From positions 370,334 to 434,333 of the forward strand of contig JABZFP010000014.1 of the NCBI GenBank assembly GCA_014237395.1: a DNA stretch of 64,000 nucleotides, in the 5' to 3' direction. Source of the DNA: Desulfobacteraceae bacterium. Its GTDB lineage: Bacteria > Desulfobacterota > Desulfobacteria > Desulfobacterales > UBA5852. Under the pieces are notes generated by a model that was not told the origin of the DNA, made no database searches, and saw only the letters and a program-made list of their open reading frames with translations. Each line of letters opens with the position of its first letter. Positions within the stretch are counted from its first letter, which is position 1. The position numbers and the translations under genes are program-made. Positions 54,862 to 64,000 of this stretch are shown one piece after another.

Positions 54862-55989
54862 ATGTACCAGCATAGCAATTGTGTTGAAAAAACACAGAAA
54901 ATTCCTGGTGACGGTATTCCCGAGAAAGATTCCGGATTGCGTCCAAAGGACGATAAGAAGCGCAAACAGGTCTTGATCGTTGATGACGAGCGCCCGATCA
55001 GGATGTTGCTGCAAAAGATCCTGGAAGCCAACGGGTATGCCTGCCGGACGGCGGAAAATGCCGCTCAGGCCCGGGTTCTGATGACGGAACACATCAGTGA
55101 TCTGATTCTTTGCGATATCAATATGCCCGGAGAGTCCGGGTTGGATTTCATTCGGCACGTGCTCAAGGCCTACCCCGAGACAGCGGCCATCATGGTGTCG
55201 GCCATCGGGGACCCGCTGCTGGCCGAATCCATGCTGCAGCTGGGTGTCTACGACTACATCATCAAACCCATGGACCGCAACGGTATCCTTATCAGCGTGG
55301 CCAATGCCTTCCGTCGCCGGGACCTTGAAATCACCAATCGTTCCTATCGCCGCAACCTGGAGCAGATGGTGGATGAGCGTACCGATTCCCTCCAGCGCAG
55401 CATGAAAAAACTGGAAAACGCCATGAACGGCATTGTTCGCGCCATCGCCCATACGGTGGAAACCCGCGATCCCTATACCGCAGGGCACCAGCGCCGCGTG
55501 GCCGATCTGGCCGTCGCGATTGCCGAAACAGTTGGATTTGAACGGGATAAAATCGAGGCGGTGCGCGTGGCGGCCATCATTCATGACCTGGGGAAAATCA
55601 GTGTCCCGGCTGAAATTCTCAGCAAACCCAGCCGACTGACCGTCAACGAATTCAACCTGATCAAAGAACACCCCCAGGTGGGGTATGATATTCTAAAGGA
55701 TATCGAATTTCCCTGGGAGATTGCCACCATGGTGTATCAACACCACGAAAAGCTGGACGGCAGCGGCTACCCTTTGGGGGTGTCCGGCGATGACATTCTG
55801 CCCGAGTCCCGCGTGCTGACGGTGGCGGATATCGTCGAGGCCATGGCTTCCCACCGGCCCTATCGACCGGGGCTGGGCATCGATGTCGCCCTGGGGGAAA
55901 TCAACAAGAACAAGGGCAAGCTCTATGATCCGGAAGTGTCCGCCGCCTGCCATGCCCTTTTCAATGAGAAACGCTTCACCTTCGATTAG
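54862..55989 (+). CDS. response regulator with HD-GYP output (c-di-GMP phosphodiesterase)
   Basis: 375 aa. REC domain about 32-150: DDERP near 40, phospho-Asp in LILCDINMP near 84, Lys in YIIKPMD near 135. HD-GYP domain about 185-360: ETRDPYTAGHQRRVA near 200, HDLGK near 241, HHEKLDGSGYPLG near 294-306. The full HD and GYP residues are present, so cyclic di-GMP hydrolysis is expected. No histidine kinase is adjacent. GGAGGG lies 12 bp before the start, a little far. Confidence 0.9.
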   Translation: MYQHSNCVEKTQKIPGDGIPEKDSGLRPKDDKKRKQVLIVDDERPIRMLLQKILEANGYACRTAENAAQARVLMTEHISDLILCDINMPGESGLDFIRHVLKAYPETAAIMVSAIGDPLLAESMLQLGVYDYIIKPMDRNGILISVANAFRRRDLEITNRSYRRNLEQMVDERTDSLQRSMKKLENAMNGIVRAIAHTVETRDPYTAGHQRRVADLAVAIAETVGFERDKIEAVRVAAIIHDLGKISVPAEILSKPSRLTVNEFNLIKEHPQVGYDILKDIEFPWEIATMVYQHHEKLDGSGYPLGVSGDDILPESRVLTVADIVEAMASHRPYRPGLGIDVALGEINKNKGKLYDPEVSAACHALFNEKRFTFD

Positions 55990-56101
55990 CGCGTCCGATA
56001 AAGCCGAAGGCATGGCCTGCGCGTCATGATCGCGGTTGCGTGCGTCTCGCCAACCCCCCCACGTATGGCAGTGCTTCGTCGTGCGTGGGATCGATTCGGG
56101 T

Positions 56102-57256
56102 TCAGGGCGTTCGCTTGTCCTTGAGCAGGTGGTTGCTGATGACCACGCGCTGGATTTCGGACGTACCTTCGTAGATGGTGAAGACCCGCGCATCTCGATA
56201 GTAGCGTTCCACCTCATAATCCTTAGTAAAGCCATAGCCGCCGTGAATCTGGATCGCCTTGGCAGTGACACGGTTCACCATTTCCGAGGCGAACAGTTTG
56301 GCCATGGACGCCTGGCGGGTGTACCGGGTCCCCTGGTCTTTCATGGCGGCCGCCGACATGGTAAGCTGGCGGGCAGCTTCCAATTCCGTTGCCATATCGG
56401 CGATCATCCAGCGCAGCCCCTGGAATTTAGCAATTTTCTGGCCGAATTGGCTCCGCTGCTTGGCATAGCTAATCGAAGCGTCCAGCGCCGCCTGGGCCAC
56501 ACCGATGGATTGGGCGGAGATACCGATCCGTCCCCCGTCCAGGGCGGTCATGGCCAGCTTGAAGCCATCACCTTCCTGCCCCAGCAGGTGATCCGCCGGC
56601 ACACGGCAATCGTCGAAGATCAGGTCGGTCGTATCGGACGCCCGCAGGCCCATCTTGTCTTCCAGGTGACCCACTTTGAACCCGGGGGTTCCTTTTTTTA
56701 CGATGAAGGCGCTGATACCCTGGTGCCGCAGAGATTCATCGGTCTTGGCGGTCACGATCACCAGGTGGGCGTTTTTGCCGGTGGTGGTGAACCGTTTGGT
56801 TCCATTGAGGACGTATTCATTCCCGTCCCGGACGGCAGTCGTTATCTGGCTGACCGGGTCGGAGCCGGCTTCCGGTTCCGTCAGACCGAAGGCCCCGATC
56901 ATTTTTCCGGCCGCCAGCTTCGGCAGATAGGTTTTTTTCAGTTCTTCGGAGCCATAGCGCAGGATGCTTTCACAGACGATTGAATTGTGAACGGACATGA
57001 CCACCGCCGTGGATGCGCAGCAATAAGCGATTTCAGACAGCGCCAGGACATAACTGATGGTGTCGGCCCCTTCGCCGCCATAGGCCGGAGGAACCATCAT
57101 TCCCATGAGCCCCAGTTCGGCCATTTTTTTGAGGTTGTCGGCCGGAAATTCCTTGGTACGGTCGCGTTCCGCCGCAGTGGGGGCAATCACCTTGCGGGCA
57201 AATTCCCTGACCATGGCTTGGATCATCAATTGTTCATCGGTGAACCGGAAAAGCAT
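56102..57256 (-). CDS. acyl-CoA dehydrogenase (short/branched-chain type)
   Basis: 384 aa from ATG 57256 (GGGAGGA upstream). Standard order: FTDEQLMIQAMVREFA, MMVPPAYGGEGAD near 57, FGLTEPEAGSD near 123, RRWMIADMATELEA-like helix near 290, catalytic Glu in TIYEGTSEIQR near 361-371. FAD-dependent, passes electrons to ETF. Last gene of the minus-strand acyl-CoA cluster; with IcmF, Hbd and thiolase it probably oxidises butyryl- or 2-methyl-branched CoA. Confidence 0.93.
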   Translation of the reverse strand: MLFRFTDEQLMIQAMVREFARKVIAPTAAERDRTKEFPADNLKKMAELGLMGMMVPPAYGGEGADTISYVLALSEIAYCCASTAVVMSVHNSIVCESILRYGSEELKKTYLPKLAAGKMIGAFGLTEPEAGSDPVSQITTAVRDGNEYVLNGTKRFTTTGKNAHLVIVTAKTDESLRHQGISAFIVKKGTPGFKVGHLEDKMGLRASDTTDLIFDDCRVPADHLLGQEGDGFKLAMTALDGGRIGISAQSIGVAQAALDASISYAKQRSQFGQKIAKFQGLRWMIADMATELEAARQLTMSAAAMKDQGTRYTRQASMAKLFASEMVNRVTAKAIQIHGGYGFTKDYEVERYYRDARVFTIYEGTSEIQRVVISNHLLKDKRTP

Positions 57257-57313
57257 ATGTTCCTCCCGTGGGGCCAATCGTGGGGCAGGTTTCGTCAGGT
57301 CCTTCAGCCCCGG

Positions 57314-57865
57314 TCAGGGGCCGTAGACCACCACCAGCATCTCTGACCGGATATCGCTGATATTGCGCATACGGTGCCGGATACCGGAATTGAAATGCAG
57401 CGAGTCGCCTTCTTCCAGGATATTCACATGTTCGCCCACGGCGATTTCGACCGATCCCTGCAGGACATAGACGAATTCTTCACCTTCGTGCTGGTAGCCG
57501 ACCCCTTCGTGGTCCTGCAACGGTTCGATGGAGATTTTGAAGGCCTTGAGGTGCTTGTTTTCCGCGCCCGGTGTCAGGGTCGTGTAGGCGTAATTGTCCG
57601 TCCGCTTGGTGTAGGCCCGCACCCGCTTTTGCAGATTGGAGGCCTCCTCCCGCAAGAAAAAGGTGGAGTCGATTTCCAAGGCGCGGGCGATCTGCAGCAA
57701 CGCGCCCACCGGTGGAATTTTTTTGCCGGCTTCGATTTTTTTCAGGTAATCGATGGAGAACCCGGTTTCATTGGCCATGGCGTCCAGGGGCATCTTCTTC
57801 TTGGTGCGGACTTTTTTTATTTTTTGACCGATGGACTCCAGTTCGTCTTTTTTCTTTTTGGGCAT
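57314..57865 (-). CDS. XRE-cupin transcriptional regulator
   Basis: 183 aa from ATG 57865 (AAGGAGG upstream). Lysine-rich start, XRE helix-turn-helix (residues 15-70: PLDAMANETGFSIDYLKKIE), and a cupin domain (about 105-180: HEGEEFVYVLQGSVEIAVG, LEEGDSLHFNSGIRHRMRN). Such regulators sense a small metabolite in the cupin. Set inside the cluster, it is the likely local control for acyl-CoA genes. Confidence 0.88.
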   Translation of the reverse strand: MPKKKKDELESIGQKIKKVRTKKKMPLDAMANETGFSIDYLKKIEAGKKIPPVGALLQIARALEIDSTFFLREEASNLQKRVRAYTKRTDNYAYTTLTPGAENKHLKAFKISIEPLQDHEGVGYQHEGEEFVYVLQGSVEIAVGEHVNILEEGDSLHFNSGIRHRMRNISDIRSEMLVVVYGP

Positions 57866-57966
57866 GCCGCCTCCTTGTCCATGTGCATTTTCATGCATCA
57901 CGCTTGATGGGCGGGATCAGGGCAATGGCGCGCCGTTGATTCCCCCATCCTTCGATGCGTTCGTTC

Positions 57967-58824
57967 CTATTTCTGATCATAGCGGTAAAATCCACGCCCG
58001 CTTTTGCGGCCCAACCAGCCGGCTTCGACATATTTGCGCAGCAACGGGCAGGGCCGGTACTTGGAATCGTTGAAACCGTCATACAGGGTCTGCATGATGG
58101 CCAGACACGTGTCCAGTCCGATCAGGTCCGCCAGGGCCAGGGGGCCCATGGGATGGTTCATGCCGAGTTTCATGACCGTATCGATGGCCTCCGCCTCCCC
58201 CACGCCATGGTAGAGGCAGAAAACGGCCTCGTTGATCATCGGCATCAGGATCCGGTTGGCAATAAAGCCCGGGAAGTCATTGGCTTCCGCCGGTGTCTTG
58301 CCAAAGCGTTCGGTAAGCGACCAGGTCAGATCGAAGGTGTCGTCCGAGGTGGCCAGCCCGCGGATAATCTCGACCAGTTTCATGACCGGCACCGGATTCA
58401 TGAAATGCATGCCGATGACGTTGGCCGGTCGTCCGGTCTGGGCGGCGATGCGGCCGATGGGAATGGAAGAGGTGTTGGTGGCCAGGATGGTGTGGGCCGG
58501 GCAGCGTTGGTCGAGATCCCGGAAGATGGCGAATTTGAGGTCTTCCCGCTCGGTCGCGGCTTCCACCACGTAATCGGCCCGGGCCATGTCGTTTAAATCG
58601 GTGCTGGTCTTGATGCGGCCCAGGATTTCGCCTTTTTCCTCAGCCGTCATGCGGCCTTTGGCTACGCTGCGTTCAAGACTGGCGGCAATTGTCCGCATGC
58701 CATTTTCGACAAAGACATCCTTGATGTCGTTCATGATGACGTCAAGGCCACTGGCGGCCGCCACCTGGGCAATCCCGTTGCCCATCTGACCGGCGCCCAC
58801 GACGCCGAACACCTTTACATTCAT
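57967..58824 (-). CDS. hbd: 3-hydroxybutyryl-CoA dehydrogenase
   Basis: 285 aa. NAD-binding VFGVVGAGQMGNGIAQVA near 4-21, TNTSSIPI near 116, GMHFMNPVPVMKLVEII near 137-153 with the catalytic His, and GFIANRILMPMINEA near 186. Single-domain bacterial form. GGGAGGAAAGA precedes the ATG. Oxidises 3-hydroxyacyl-CoA to 3-ketoacyl-CoA before the thiolase. Confidence 0.93.
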   Translation of the reverse strand: MNVKVFGVVGAGQMGNGIAQVAAASGLDVIMNDIKDVFVENGMRTIAASLERSVAKGRMTAEEKGEILGRIKTSTDLNDMARADYVVEAATEREDLKFAIFRDLDQRCPAHTILATNTSSIPIGRIAAQTGRPANVIGMHFMNPVPVMKLVEIIRGLATSDDTFDLTWSLTERFGKTPAEANDFPGFIANRILMPMINEAVFCLYHGVGEAEAIDTVMKLGMNHPMGPLALADLIGLDTCLAIMQTLYDGFNDSKYRPCPLLRKYVEAGWLGRKSGRGFYRYDQK

Positions 58825-58939
58825 TCTTTCCTCCCAATGCTATCGGGTTCAAGGATCCAAGGATTCAAGGGGCCGGGGGGTTAAAGGCTTTTGATGTTCG
58901 CTTGAACCCTTGACCCCTCGGAGCCTTGTTCCCTTTTCG

Positions 58940-60118
58940 TTAGGGTCTCTTCACCACCATGGCCACCGCTTCGCCGCCGCCCAGACAGAGGGAGGCGAGG
59001 CCGGTTTTGCTGTCCCGACGGGCCATTTCGTACAGCAGGGTCACCAGTACCCGGCAGCCGCTGGCCCCGATGGGGTGCCCAAGGGATACAGCGCCGCCGT
59101 TGACGTTGATCCTTGCCGGGTCGAGATTAAGCTCGCGCAACACGGCCAGGGTGGAGCCGCTGAAGGCCTCGTTGATTTCAAATAGATCCACATCCGCGGC
59201 CGTGATGCCCTGTTTGGCCAGGCATTTCGGAATGGCCCAGATCGGGGCCACCAGGACATATTTCATCTCGATGCCGTAAGAGGCCTGGGCGCCGATGTCG
59301 GCCATGATGGGGCACCCTAAAGCTTCGGCTTTCTCCCGGGCCATGACGACCACGGCGGCGGCCCCGTCACTGATAATCGAAGCGTTGCCGGCTGTCGCGG
59401 TGCCGGTTTTCTGGAAGGCCGGCCGCATGGCAGCCAGGGCCTCATAACTGGTTTCACGGACGCATTCGTCCTGACCGAAGATAACCGGTGCCCCCTTGCG
59501 TTGGGGAATCTCCACTGGCAAAATTTCGTCATGGAATCGGCCTTCGGTGATGGCCGTCAAGGCGCGGCGGTAGGATTCGGCGGCGTAGCGATCCTGATCC
59601 ACACGTGAAACGCCGTATTTTTCAGCGCACAGGTCGTTGGAGATTCCCATGTGAAAATCGTTGACGTGGTCCCACAACCCGTCGTTGATCATGTGATCCC
59701 GGAGAACGCCGTGTCCCATACGATAGCCGGTGCGGGATTTCTCCAGGTAGTGGGGCGCCATGCTCATGGTTTCCATGCCGCCGGCCACGACGACATCCGC
59801 ATCACCGACCTGAATGGCCTGGGCCGCCAGCATGACGGCCTTGAGCCCGGAGCCGCAGACTTTGTTGATCGTGATGCATTCGACCGCATCCGGCATGCCA
59901 GCCTTGACGGCGGCCTGTTTGGCCGGATTTTGTCCGTAGCCCAGTGGCAGCACCTGCCCCATGATGGCTTCATCGACCACGTCTTTGGCGATGCCGGCCC
60001 GCCGGACCGCTTCTTCGATCACCAATGCGCCCAGGGTGGTGGCGCCCGTGGTGCTCAGCGTACCGCCGAAGCTCCCCAACGGAGTTCTCACCGCACTCAC
60101 GATTACAACGTCACGCAT
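58940..60118 (-). CDS. acetyl-CoA C-acetyltransferase (thiolase)
   Basis: 392 aa. Nucleophile Cys in TINKVCGSGLKAVML near 88, VVAGGMETMSMAPH near 110, His in GGAVSLGHPIGASGCRVL near 348 and Cys in LCLGGGEAVAM near 380. Length and motifs are of the AtoB/PhaA group. Cleaves acetoacetyl-CoA to two acetyl-CoA or the reverse. GAGGAGGAG precedes the start. Confidence 0.93.
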   Translation of the reverse strand: MRDVVIVSAVRTPLGSFGGTLSTTGATTLGALVIEEAVRRAGIAKDVVDEAIMGQVLPLGYGQNPAKQAAVKAGMPDAVECITINKVCGSGLKAVMLAAQAIQVGDADVVVAGGMETMSMAPHYLEKSRTGYRMGHGVLRDHMINDGLWDHVNDFHMGISNDLCAEKYGVSRVDQDRYAAESYRRALTAITEGRFHDEILPVEIPQRKGAPVIFGQDECVRETSYEALAAMRPAFQKTGTATAGNASIISDGAAAVVVMAREKAEALGCPIMADIGAQASYGIEMKYVLVAPIWAIPKCLAKQGITAADVDLFEINEAFSGSTLAVLRELNLDPARINVNGGAVSLGHPIGASGCRVLVTLLYEMARRDSKTGLASLCLGGGEAVAMVVKRP

Positions 60119-60134
60119 ATCTCCTCCTCAGTGG

Positions 60135-60256
60135 GGCGGATGTGTAAAATAGCCGATAGCTGCGTTACCCGCCGCCCTCGTCGCTGCGGCGTACCGATGT
60201 ACGCCTCACTCCTCGGACGCCGCAAGCCTTGCTCTCGACTATTTTACGCATCCGCC
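60135..60256. repeat. long intergenic inverted repeat with GCGGCGTAC core
   Basis: Arms of 20 bp (ggcggatgtgtaaaatagcc and gactattttacgcatccgcc, 18 pairs) enclose core ctgcggcgtac-cgat-gtacgcctc at 60184-60207. Same core as 45871-45894. It lies between icmF and the thiolase gene. Confidence 0.7.
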
Positions 60257-60367
60257 TATGTTGATCCTGTTTAGATAATGACATTCCCGTTTCTTGTGAT
60301 GCACATGTATGTTCGATTGAAAAATGAGGATTTTTTGTTTTGATCAAGGCCGCACAAGGGTTTGTGG

Positions 60368-60391
60368 CGAGGCGTACTGCTGTACGCCGCA
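60368..60391 (-). repeat. third copy of the GCGGCGTAC core, inverted
   Basis: gaggcgtac-tgct-gtacgccgcag is the reverse complement of the core found at 45871 and 60184. Outer arms are not clear. 110 bp from the second copy. Confidence 0.65.
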
Positions 60392-60451
60392 GCTGGAAAC
60401 CCGCGGAGAACACCGATCAGGGCAAAAAAGACCATTTTTAAACGAACAACA

Positions 60452-63400
60452 TTACATGTTGCGGCGATACTTCCCCCCTACGTCATAGAGTGCTCCGGTG
60501 ATCTGGCCCAGGGAGCAGGTTCTGACCGCCTCCATGAGTTCGGCGAAGATATTGTCACCTGCCAGAGCGGCCTGCTGGAGGCGTTTGAGGGCCGCCGGCG
60601 ACTGGTCGGCGTGACGGGCCTGGAAATCCGCCAGGCGTTTCAACTGGGACTCTTTTTCTTCTTCCGTGGCACGGGCCAGTTCGACACTCTCCGAGAGTTC
60701 GTCGTCATGGGCATCCGGATCCCGGAAGGTATTGACGCCGATGATGGGCATGGCCCCGGTGTGCTTCAGCGTCTCGTAATAGATGGATTCTTCCTGGATC
60801 TGGCCGCGCTGATAGCCGGTCTCCATGGCGCCCAGCACGCCGCCGCGTTCGGTGATGCGGTCGAATTCGATCAAAACGGCCTCTTCCACCAGGTCGGTGA
60901 GTTCGTCCACGATGAAGCTGCCCTGCTGGGGATTTTCATTTTTCGCCAGGCCCCACTCCCGGTTGATGATCATCTGGATGGCCAGGGCACGGCGCACCGA
61001 CTCCCGGGAGGGCGTGGTGATGGCTTCGTCGAAGGCATTGGTGTGCAGGCTGTTGCAGTTGTCGTAGATGGCGCACAAGGCTTGCAGGGTGGTACGAATG
61101 TCGTTGAACTGGATGTCCTGGCTGTGCAGGGATCGGCCGGAAGTCTGGATGTGGTATTTGAGCATCTGCGAGCGCGTCGAGGCGCCGTATTTATCCCTCA
61201 GGGCGACAGACCAGATCCGGCGCGCCACCCGGCCGATCACGGTGTATTCCGGATCCATCCCGTTGGAGAAGAAAAAGGACAGGTTCGGTCCGAAATGGTC
61301 CAGGGGCATGCCGCGGGAAAGATAATACTCCAGATAGGTGAACCCGTTGGCCAGCGTGAATGCCAGTTGCGAGATCGGGTTCGCGCCGGCTTCGGCGATA
61401 TGGTAGCCCGAAATGGATACGGAATAGAAGTTGCGGACGTTGTTTTCGATGAAATAGGCCTGGATGTCGCCCATCATCTTGAGGGCGAAGTCGATGGAGA
61501 AAATACAGGTGTTCTGGCCCTGGTCCTCCTTGAGAATATCGGCCTGAACCGTGCCGCGTACATTGGCCAGGACCTCGGCGCGGATCTGGTTATAGGCTTC
61601 GGCTGAGGGGGCCTGTCCGTTCTCCGCGCGGTAGCGATCCACCTGCTGATCGATGGCGGTGTTGAGAAACATGGCCAGGATAATGGGGGCCGGTCCGTTG
61701 ATGGTCATGGAGACGGACGTTGTCGGGGAGCAGAGCTCGAATCCGCTGTAGAGCACCTTGACGTCGTCCAGGGTGCACACGCTGACTCCCGAGGTGCCGA
61801 CCTTGCCGTAGATGTCCGGGCGCGGATCCGGGTCATAGCCATAGAGGGTCACGGAATCGAAAGCCGTCGACAGGCGTTTGGCGTCACTTGCGGAAGACAG
61901 CAGCTTGAAGCGGGCGTTGGTCCGCTGGGGGTCGCCTTCGCCGGCAAACATGCGCGTGGGGTCTTCGCCCACGCGTTTCATGGGGAAGACGCCAGCGGTA
62001 TAAGGAAAATAACCGGGCAGGTTTTCGCGCCGCAGCCAGCGGTAGATCTCGCCGGGATCTTGAAAACGGGGCAGGGCGATTTTGGGTATTTTTTTGCGGC
62101 ACAGCGATTCGGTAAAGAGCGGGACTCTGATTTCACGGCCGCGCACCTCATAGACCAACTCGTCCTGTTGATAGGCGTTTTGGGTCTCCGCCCAGCCGTT
62201 TACCAGGGCTGCTGTTTCCGGATCCAGGGCCTGGCGGGCTTTGGCGGTCTCTGCCTTCAACCGCGCGAGCAGGGCCTGGCGGGTATCATCCGGCAGATCG
62301 CTCGCCAAAACCCGGGCGGTTTCCTCCAGATGCCAGACCTGTCGCAGCGCCTGGGCCTGATGGTCGGTGCGGGCATGGTAGTGGCGAACGGTTTCGGCGA
62401 TTTCAGCCAGGTAGCGGGTGCGCTCGGGGGGGATGATGATGGTTTTGGATGACGAGATCTTGGTTTCCGGGCGGGGCAGTTGGGACCCGAAAGCCACCCC
62501 GGTTTTCGCCTTAATCTGGTCCAGCAGGCCGTGATAGAGGGCGGTTACGCCGTCGTCGTTGAACTTGGAGGCGATGGTGCCGTACACGGGCATCTCCTCC
62601 GGCGGGAGTTCAAAGGCGTTGCGGTTGCGCTGCACCTGTTTGCGGACATCGCGTACGGCATCTTCGCCGCCGCGCTTCTCGAATTTATTGACCACCACAA
62701 TATCGGCAAAATCGAGCATGTCGATTTTTTCAAGTTGAGAGGCGGCGCCGAATTCGGCGGTCATGACATACATGGCAACGTCCGCCAGGTCGACGATCTG
62801 GGAATCGCCCTGACCGATCCCGGCGGTTTCGGCAATGATCAGGTCGAATCCGGCGGCCTTGGCGACCTGAATGATGTCGGTCAGGGCCTCGGGAATTTCG
62901 GTGTGCGACCGGCGGGTGGCCAGCGAGCGCATGTACACCCGTTCACTGCCGATGGCATTCATGCGGATGCGGTCGCCCAGCAGGGCGCCGCCGGTCTTGC
63001 GGCGGGAGGGATCGGCACTGATGATGGCCACCCGGATGTCGGGCAGGTCGTGCAGCATGCGCTGAATCAACTCATCAGTGAGGGATGATTTGCCGGATCC
63101 GCCCGTGCCGGTAATGCCGACAACCGGGATGGCGTGATCCGGCGTATGGGCGATCAGGTCGGCACGCAATTGGGCCAGGTGGCCGTTTTCCCGAGCCTTG
63201 GCCTGTTCCACGGTGGTAATCAGGTTCGCCACCAGGAGCTTGTTGTCGGGCGTCAGTTGGCGGAGATCGACGGCGCCGTCGGTAACCCTCGGAAAATCCA
63301 TGGTTTTGGCCATGTGGTTGATGATGCCCTGCAGGCCGAGACGGGCCCCGTCTTCAGGAGAATAGATCTTGGCGACGCCGTAGGCTTCCAGTTCCTTGAT

Positions 63401-63730
63401 CTCTTCCGGAACAATGACACCGCCCCCGCCACCGAAAACCTTGACGTGCGCGGCATCGGCCGCCTTCAAAAGATCGATCATGTATTTGAAGTATTCGACG
63501 TGGCCGCCCTGGTAGCTGGAAACCGCGATGCCCTGCGCGTCTTCCTCGACGGCGGCATCGACGATCTCCTGGACCGAGCGGTTGTGCCCGAGGTGAATGA
63601 CCTCGACACCGGTGCTCTGCAGAATGCGCCGGAAAATATTGATGGATGCATCGTGGCCGTCGAAAAGCGAGGTTGCAGTAACAACCCGGACGCTGTTCCG
63701 GGGTCGGTATACTTCAGCTTCAGCCATCAT
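60452..63730 (-). CDS. icmF: fused isobutyryl-CoA mutase IcmF
   Basis: 1092 aa, usual for IcmF. Domains in order: B12-binding (1-140, [15 protein letters not shown] with the cobalt-binding His near 26, [16 protein letters not shown]), MeaI-type G-protein chaperone (about 200-420, P-loop GTGGSGKSS near 207, [21 protein letters not shown]), linker, and the acyl-CoA mutase barrel (about 560-1092, [39 protein letters not shown]). It interconverts isobutyryl- and n-butyryl-CoA, and related forms act on isovaleryl- or pivalyl-CoA; the protein repairs its own cofactor loading. AAGGAGGG precedes the ATG. Confidence 0.94.
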   Translation of the reverse strand: MMAEAEVYRPRNSVRVVTATSLFDGHDASINIFRRILQSTGVEVIHLGHNRSVQEIVDAAVEEDAQGIAVSSYQGGHVEYFKYMIDLLKAADAAHVKVFGGGGGVIVPEEIKELEAYGVAKIYSPEDGARLGLQGIINHMAKTMDFPRVTDGAVDLRQLTPDNKLLVANLITTVEQAKARENGHLAQLRADLIAHTPDHAIPVVGITGTGGSGKSSLTDELIQRMLHDLPDIRVAIISADPSRRKTGGALLGDRIRMNAIGSERVYMRSLATRRSHTEIPEALTDIIQVAKAAGFDLIIAETAGIGQGDSQIVDLADVAMYVMTAEFGAASQLEKIDMLDFADIVVVNKFEKRGGEDAVRDVRKQVQRNRNAFELPPEEMPVYGTIASKFNDDGVTALYHGLLDQIKAKTGVAFGSQLPRPETKISSSKTIIIPPERTRYLAEIAETVRHYHARTDHQAQALRQVWHLEETARVLASDLPDDTRQALLARLKAETAKARQALDPETAALVNGWAETQNAYQQDELVYEVRGREIRVPLFTESLCRKKIPKIALPRFQDPGEIYRWLRRENLPGYFPYTAGVFPMKRVGEDPTRMFAGEGDPQRTNARFKLLSSASDAKRLSTAFDSVTLYGYDPDPRPDIYGKVGTSGVSVCTLDDVKVLYSGFELCSPTTSVSMTINGPAPIILAMFLNTAIDQQVDRYRAENGQAPSAEAYNQIRAEVLANVRGTVQADILKEDQGQNTCIFSIDFALKMMGDIQAYFIENNVRNFYSVSISGYHIAEAGANPISQLAFTLANGFTYLEYYLSRGMPLDHFGPNLSFFFSNGMDPEYTVIGRVARRIWSVALRDKYGASTRSQMLKYHIQTSGRSLHSQDIQFNDIRTTLQALCAIYDNCNSLHTNAFDEAITTPSRESVRRALAIQMIINREWGLAKNENPQQGSFIVDELTDLVEEAVLIEFDRITERGGVLGAMETGYQRGQIQEESIYYETLKHTGAMPIIGVNTFRDPDAHDDELSESVELARATEEEKESQLKRLADFQARHADQSPAALKRLQQAALAGDNIFAELMEAVRTCSLGQITGALYDVGGKYRRNM

Positions 63731-63889
63731 AAACCCTCCTTACATCCCGCACGGGGAGCCACCATCATCGCCGGGATATCCAGCGCATTTATCGACCGGG
63801 TGAGGTCGTGCCGGATATCTCCGCTTCCGGATCGGCTGGCAAGCCCGTATCTTGTCTTCCGCAGGTCGCCGATCACCACCACCCCGGTG

Positions 63890-64000
63890 TTATTTCAATT
63901 TACCGATCAGGGCACTGGCGATGGTGTTTTTCTGGATTTCCTTGGTGCCCTCATAGAGCTCGCAGATTTTGGCGTCGCGATAAAACCGCTCCACCTCGTA
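63890..64000 (-). CDS. acyl-CoA dehydrogenase, C-terminal end only
   Basis: 37 codons at the window edge read YEVERFYRDAKICELYEGTK and on to TAA, matching the C-terminal segment of acyl-CoA dehydrogenases, including the catalytic Glu region YEGTKEIQ. The 5' part lies outside. First visible gene of the minus-strand acyl-CoA cluster. Confidence 0.85.
   Translation of the reverse strand, partial: YEVERFYRDAKICELYEGTKEIQKNTIASALIGKLK

Noticed and set aside
60362..61606. 414-codon frame on the plus strand
   Set aside because: Antisense to icmF, whose domains are certain; product shows no family features.

Overview
The window looks like chromosome from a Desulfobacterota sulfate reducer, probably close to Desulfosarcina/Desulfobacteraceae. 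This is inferred from gene content only: a GC-rich backbone, Mla genes with a fused STAS permease, a Liv-type operon with an embedded acyl-CoA ligase, IcmF-based acyl-CoA catabolism, HPr/EI without sugar permeases, and a tmRNA tag reading ADDYNYAVAA. No rRNA, complete tRNA or CRISPR array was seen.

Layout. Bases 1-5377 hold an alpha/beta hydrolase (cut by the window edge) and an mlaA-mlaE-mlaF-mlaD-lipoprotein operon for phospholipid traffic. Bases 5400-9800 are a scarred stretch: the tail of an amidohydrolase, a low-GC class A beta-lactamase-like gene without the usual general-base Glu, an intact exported amidohydrolase, the wreck of a lipoprotein, and a META-domain protein. Bases 9827-16033 carry an M29-type aminopeptidase, a DcuC carrier, a CstA transporter and three proteins of unknown function. 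A lone HsdR-N nuclease at 17006-18079 follows, next to a tRNA-Leu 3' remnant.

Bases 18499-39221 are an accessory island. Three identical 29-bp copies of the ssrA (tmRNA) 3' end, at 18499, 33309 and 39193, divide it into two tandem integrative elements. Element A (about 14.8 kb) has an XRE regulator, a PIN/XRE-ImmA toxin-antitoxin pair, a 1942-aa SpvB/FG-GAP/Rhs polymorphic toxin followed by a small membrane protein (candidate immunity), and a coupled operon of a serine recombinase with seven C-terminal HTH-like modules, an excisionase-like HTH protein and a tyrosine integrase that ends 16 bp before the repeat. Element B (about 5.9 kb) is AT-rich and very compact: a CoiA-like nuclease, an RHH protein, an HUH replication initiator whose ribosome site lies in a hairpin, a zinc-ribbon tyrosine recombinase, and a NACHT (NLR-like) NTPase that abuts ssrA. 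It looks like a replicating integrative element carrying an immune receptor.

Bases 39194-44497 return to backbone: ssrA, a frameshifted EamA transporter, smpB, ptsI, ptsH and a LOG-family gene. Bases 45037-52156 are livG, acyl-CoA synthetase, livHMKF, probably for uptake and CoA activation of organic acids. Then come a Usp protein, a SPOR lipoprotein, a tandem-ACT protein and an HD-GYP response regulator. On the minus strand, 64000-56102 encodes acyl-CoA dehydrogenase (partial), IcmF, thiolase, 3-hydroxyacyl-CoA dehydrogenase, an XRE-cupin regulator and a second acyl-CoA dehydrogenase: a branched/short-chain acyl-CoA pathway lacking only a crotonase in this window. Long inverted repeats with a shared core sit in several gaps of the backbone.
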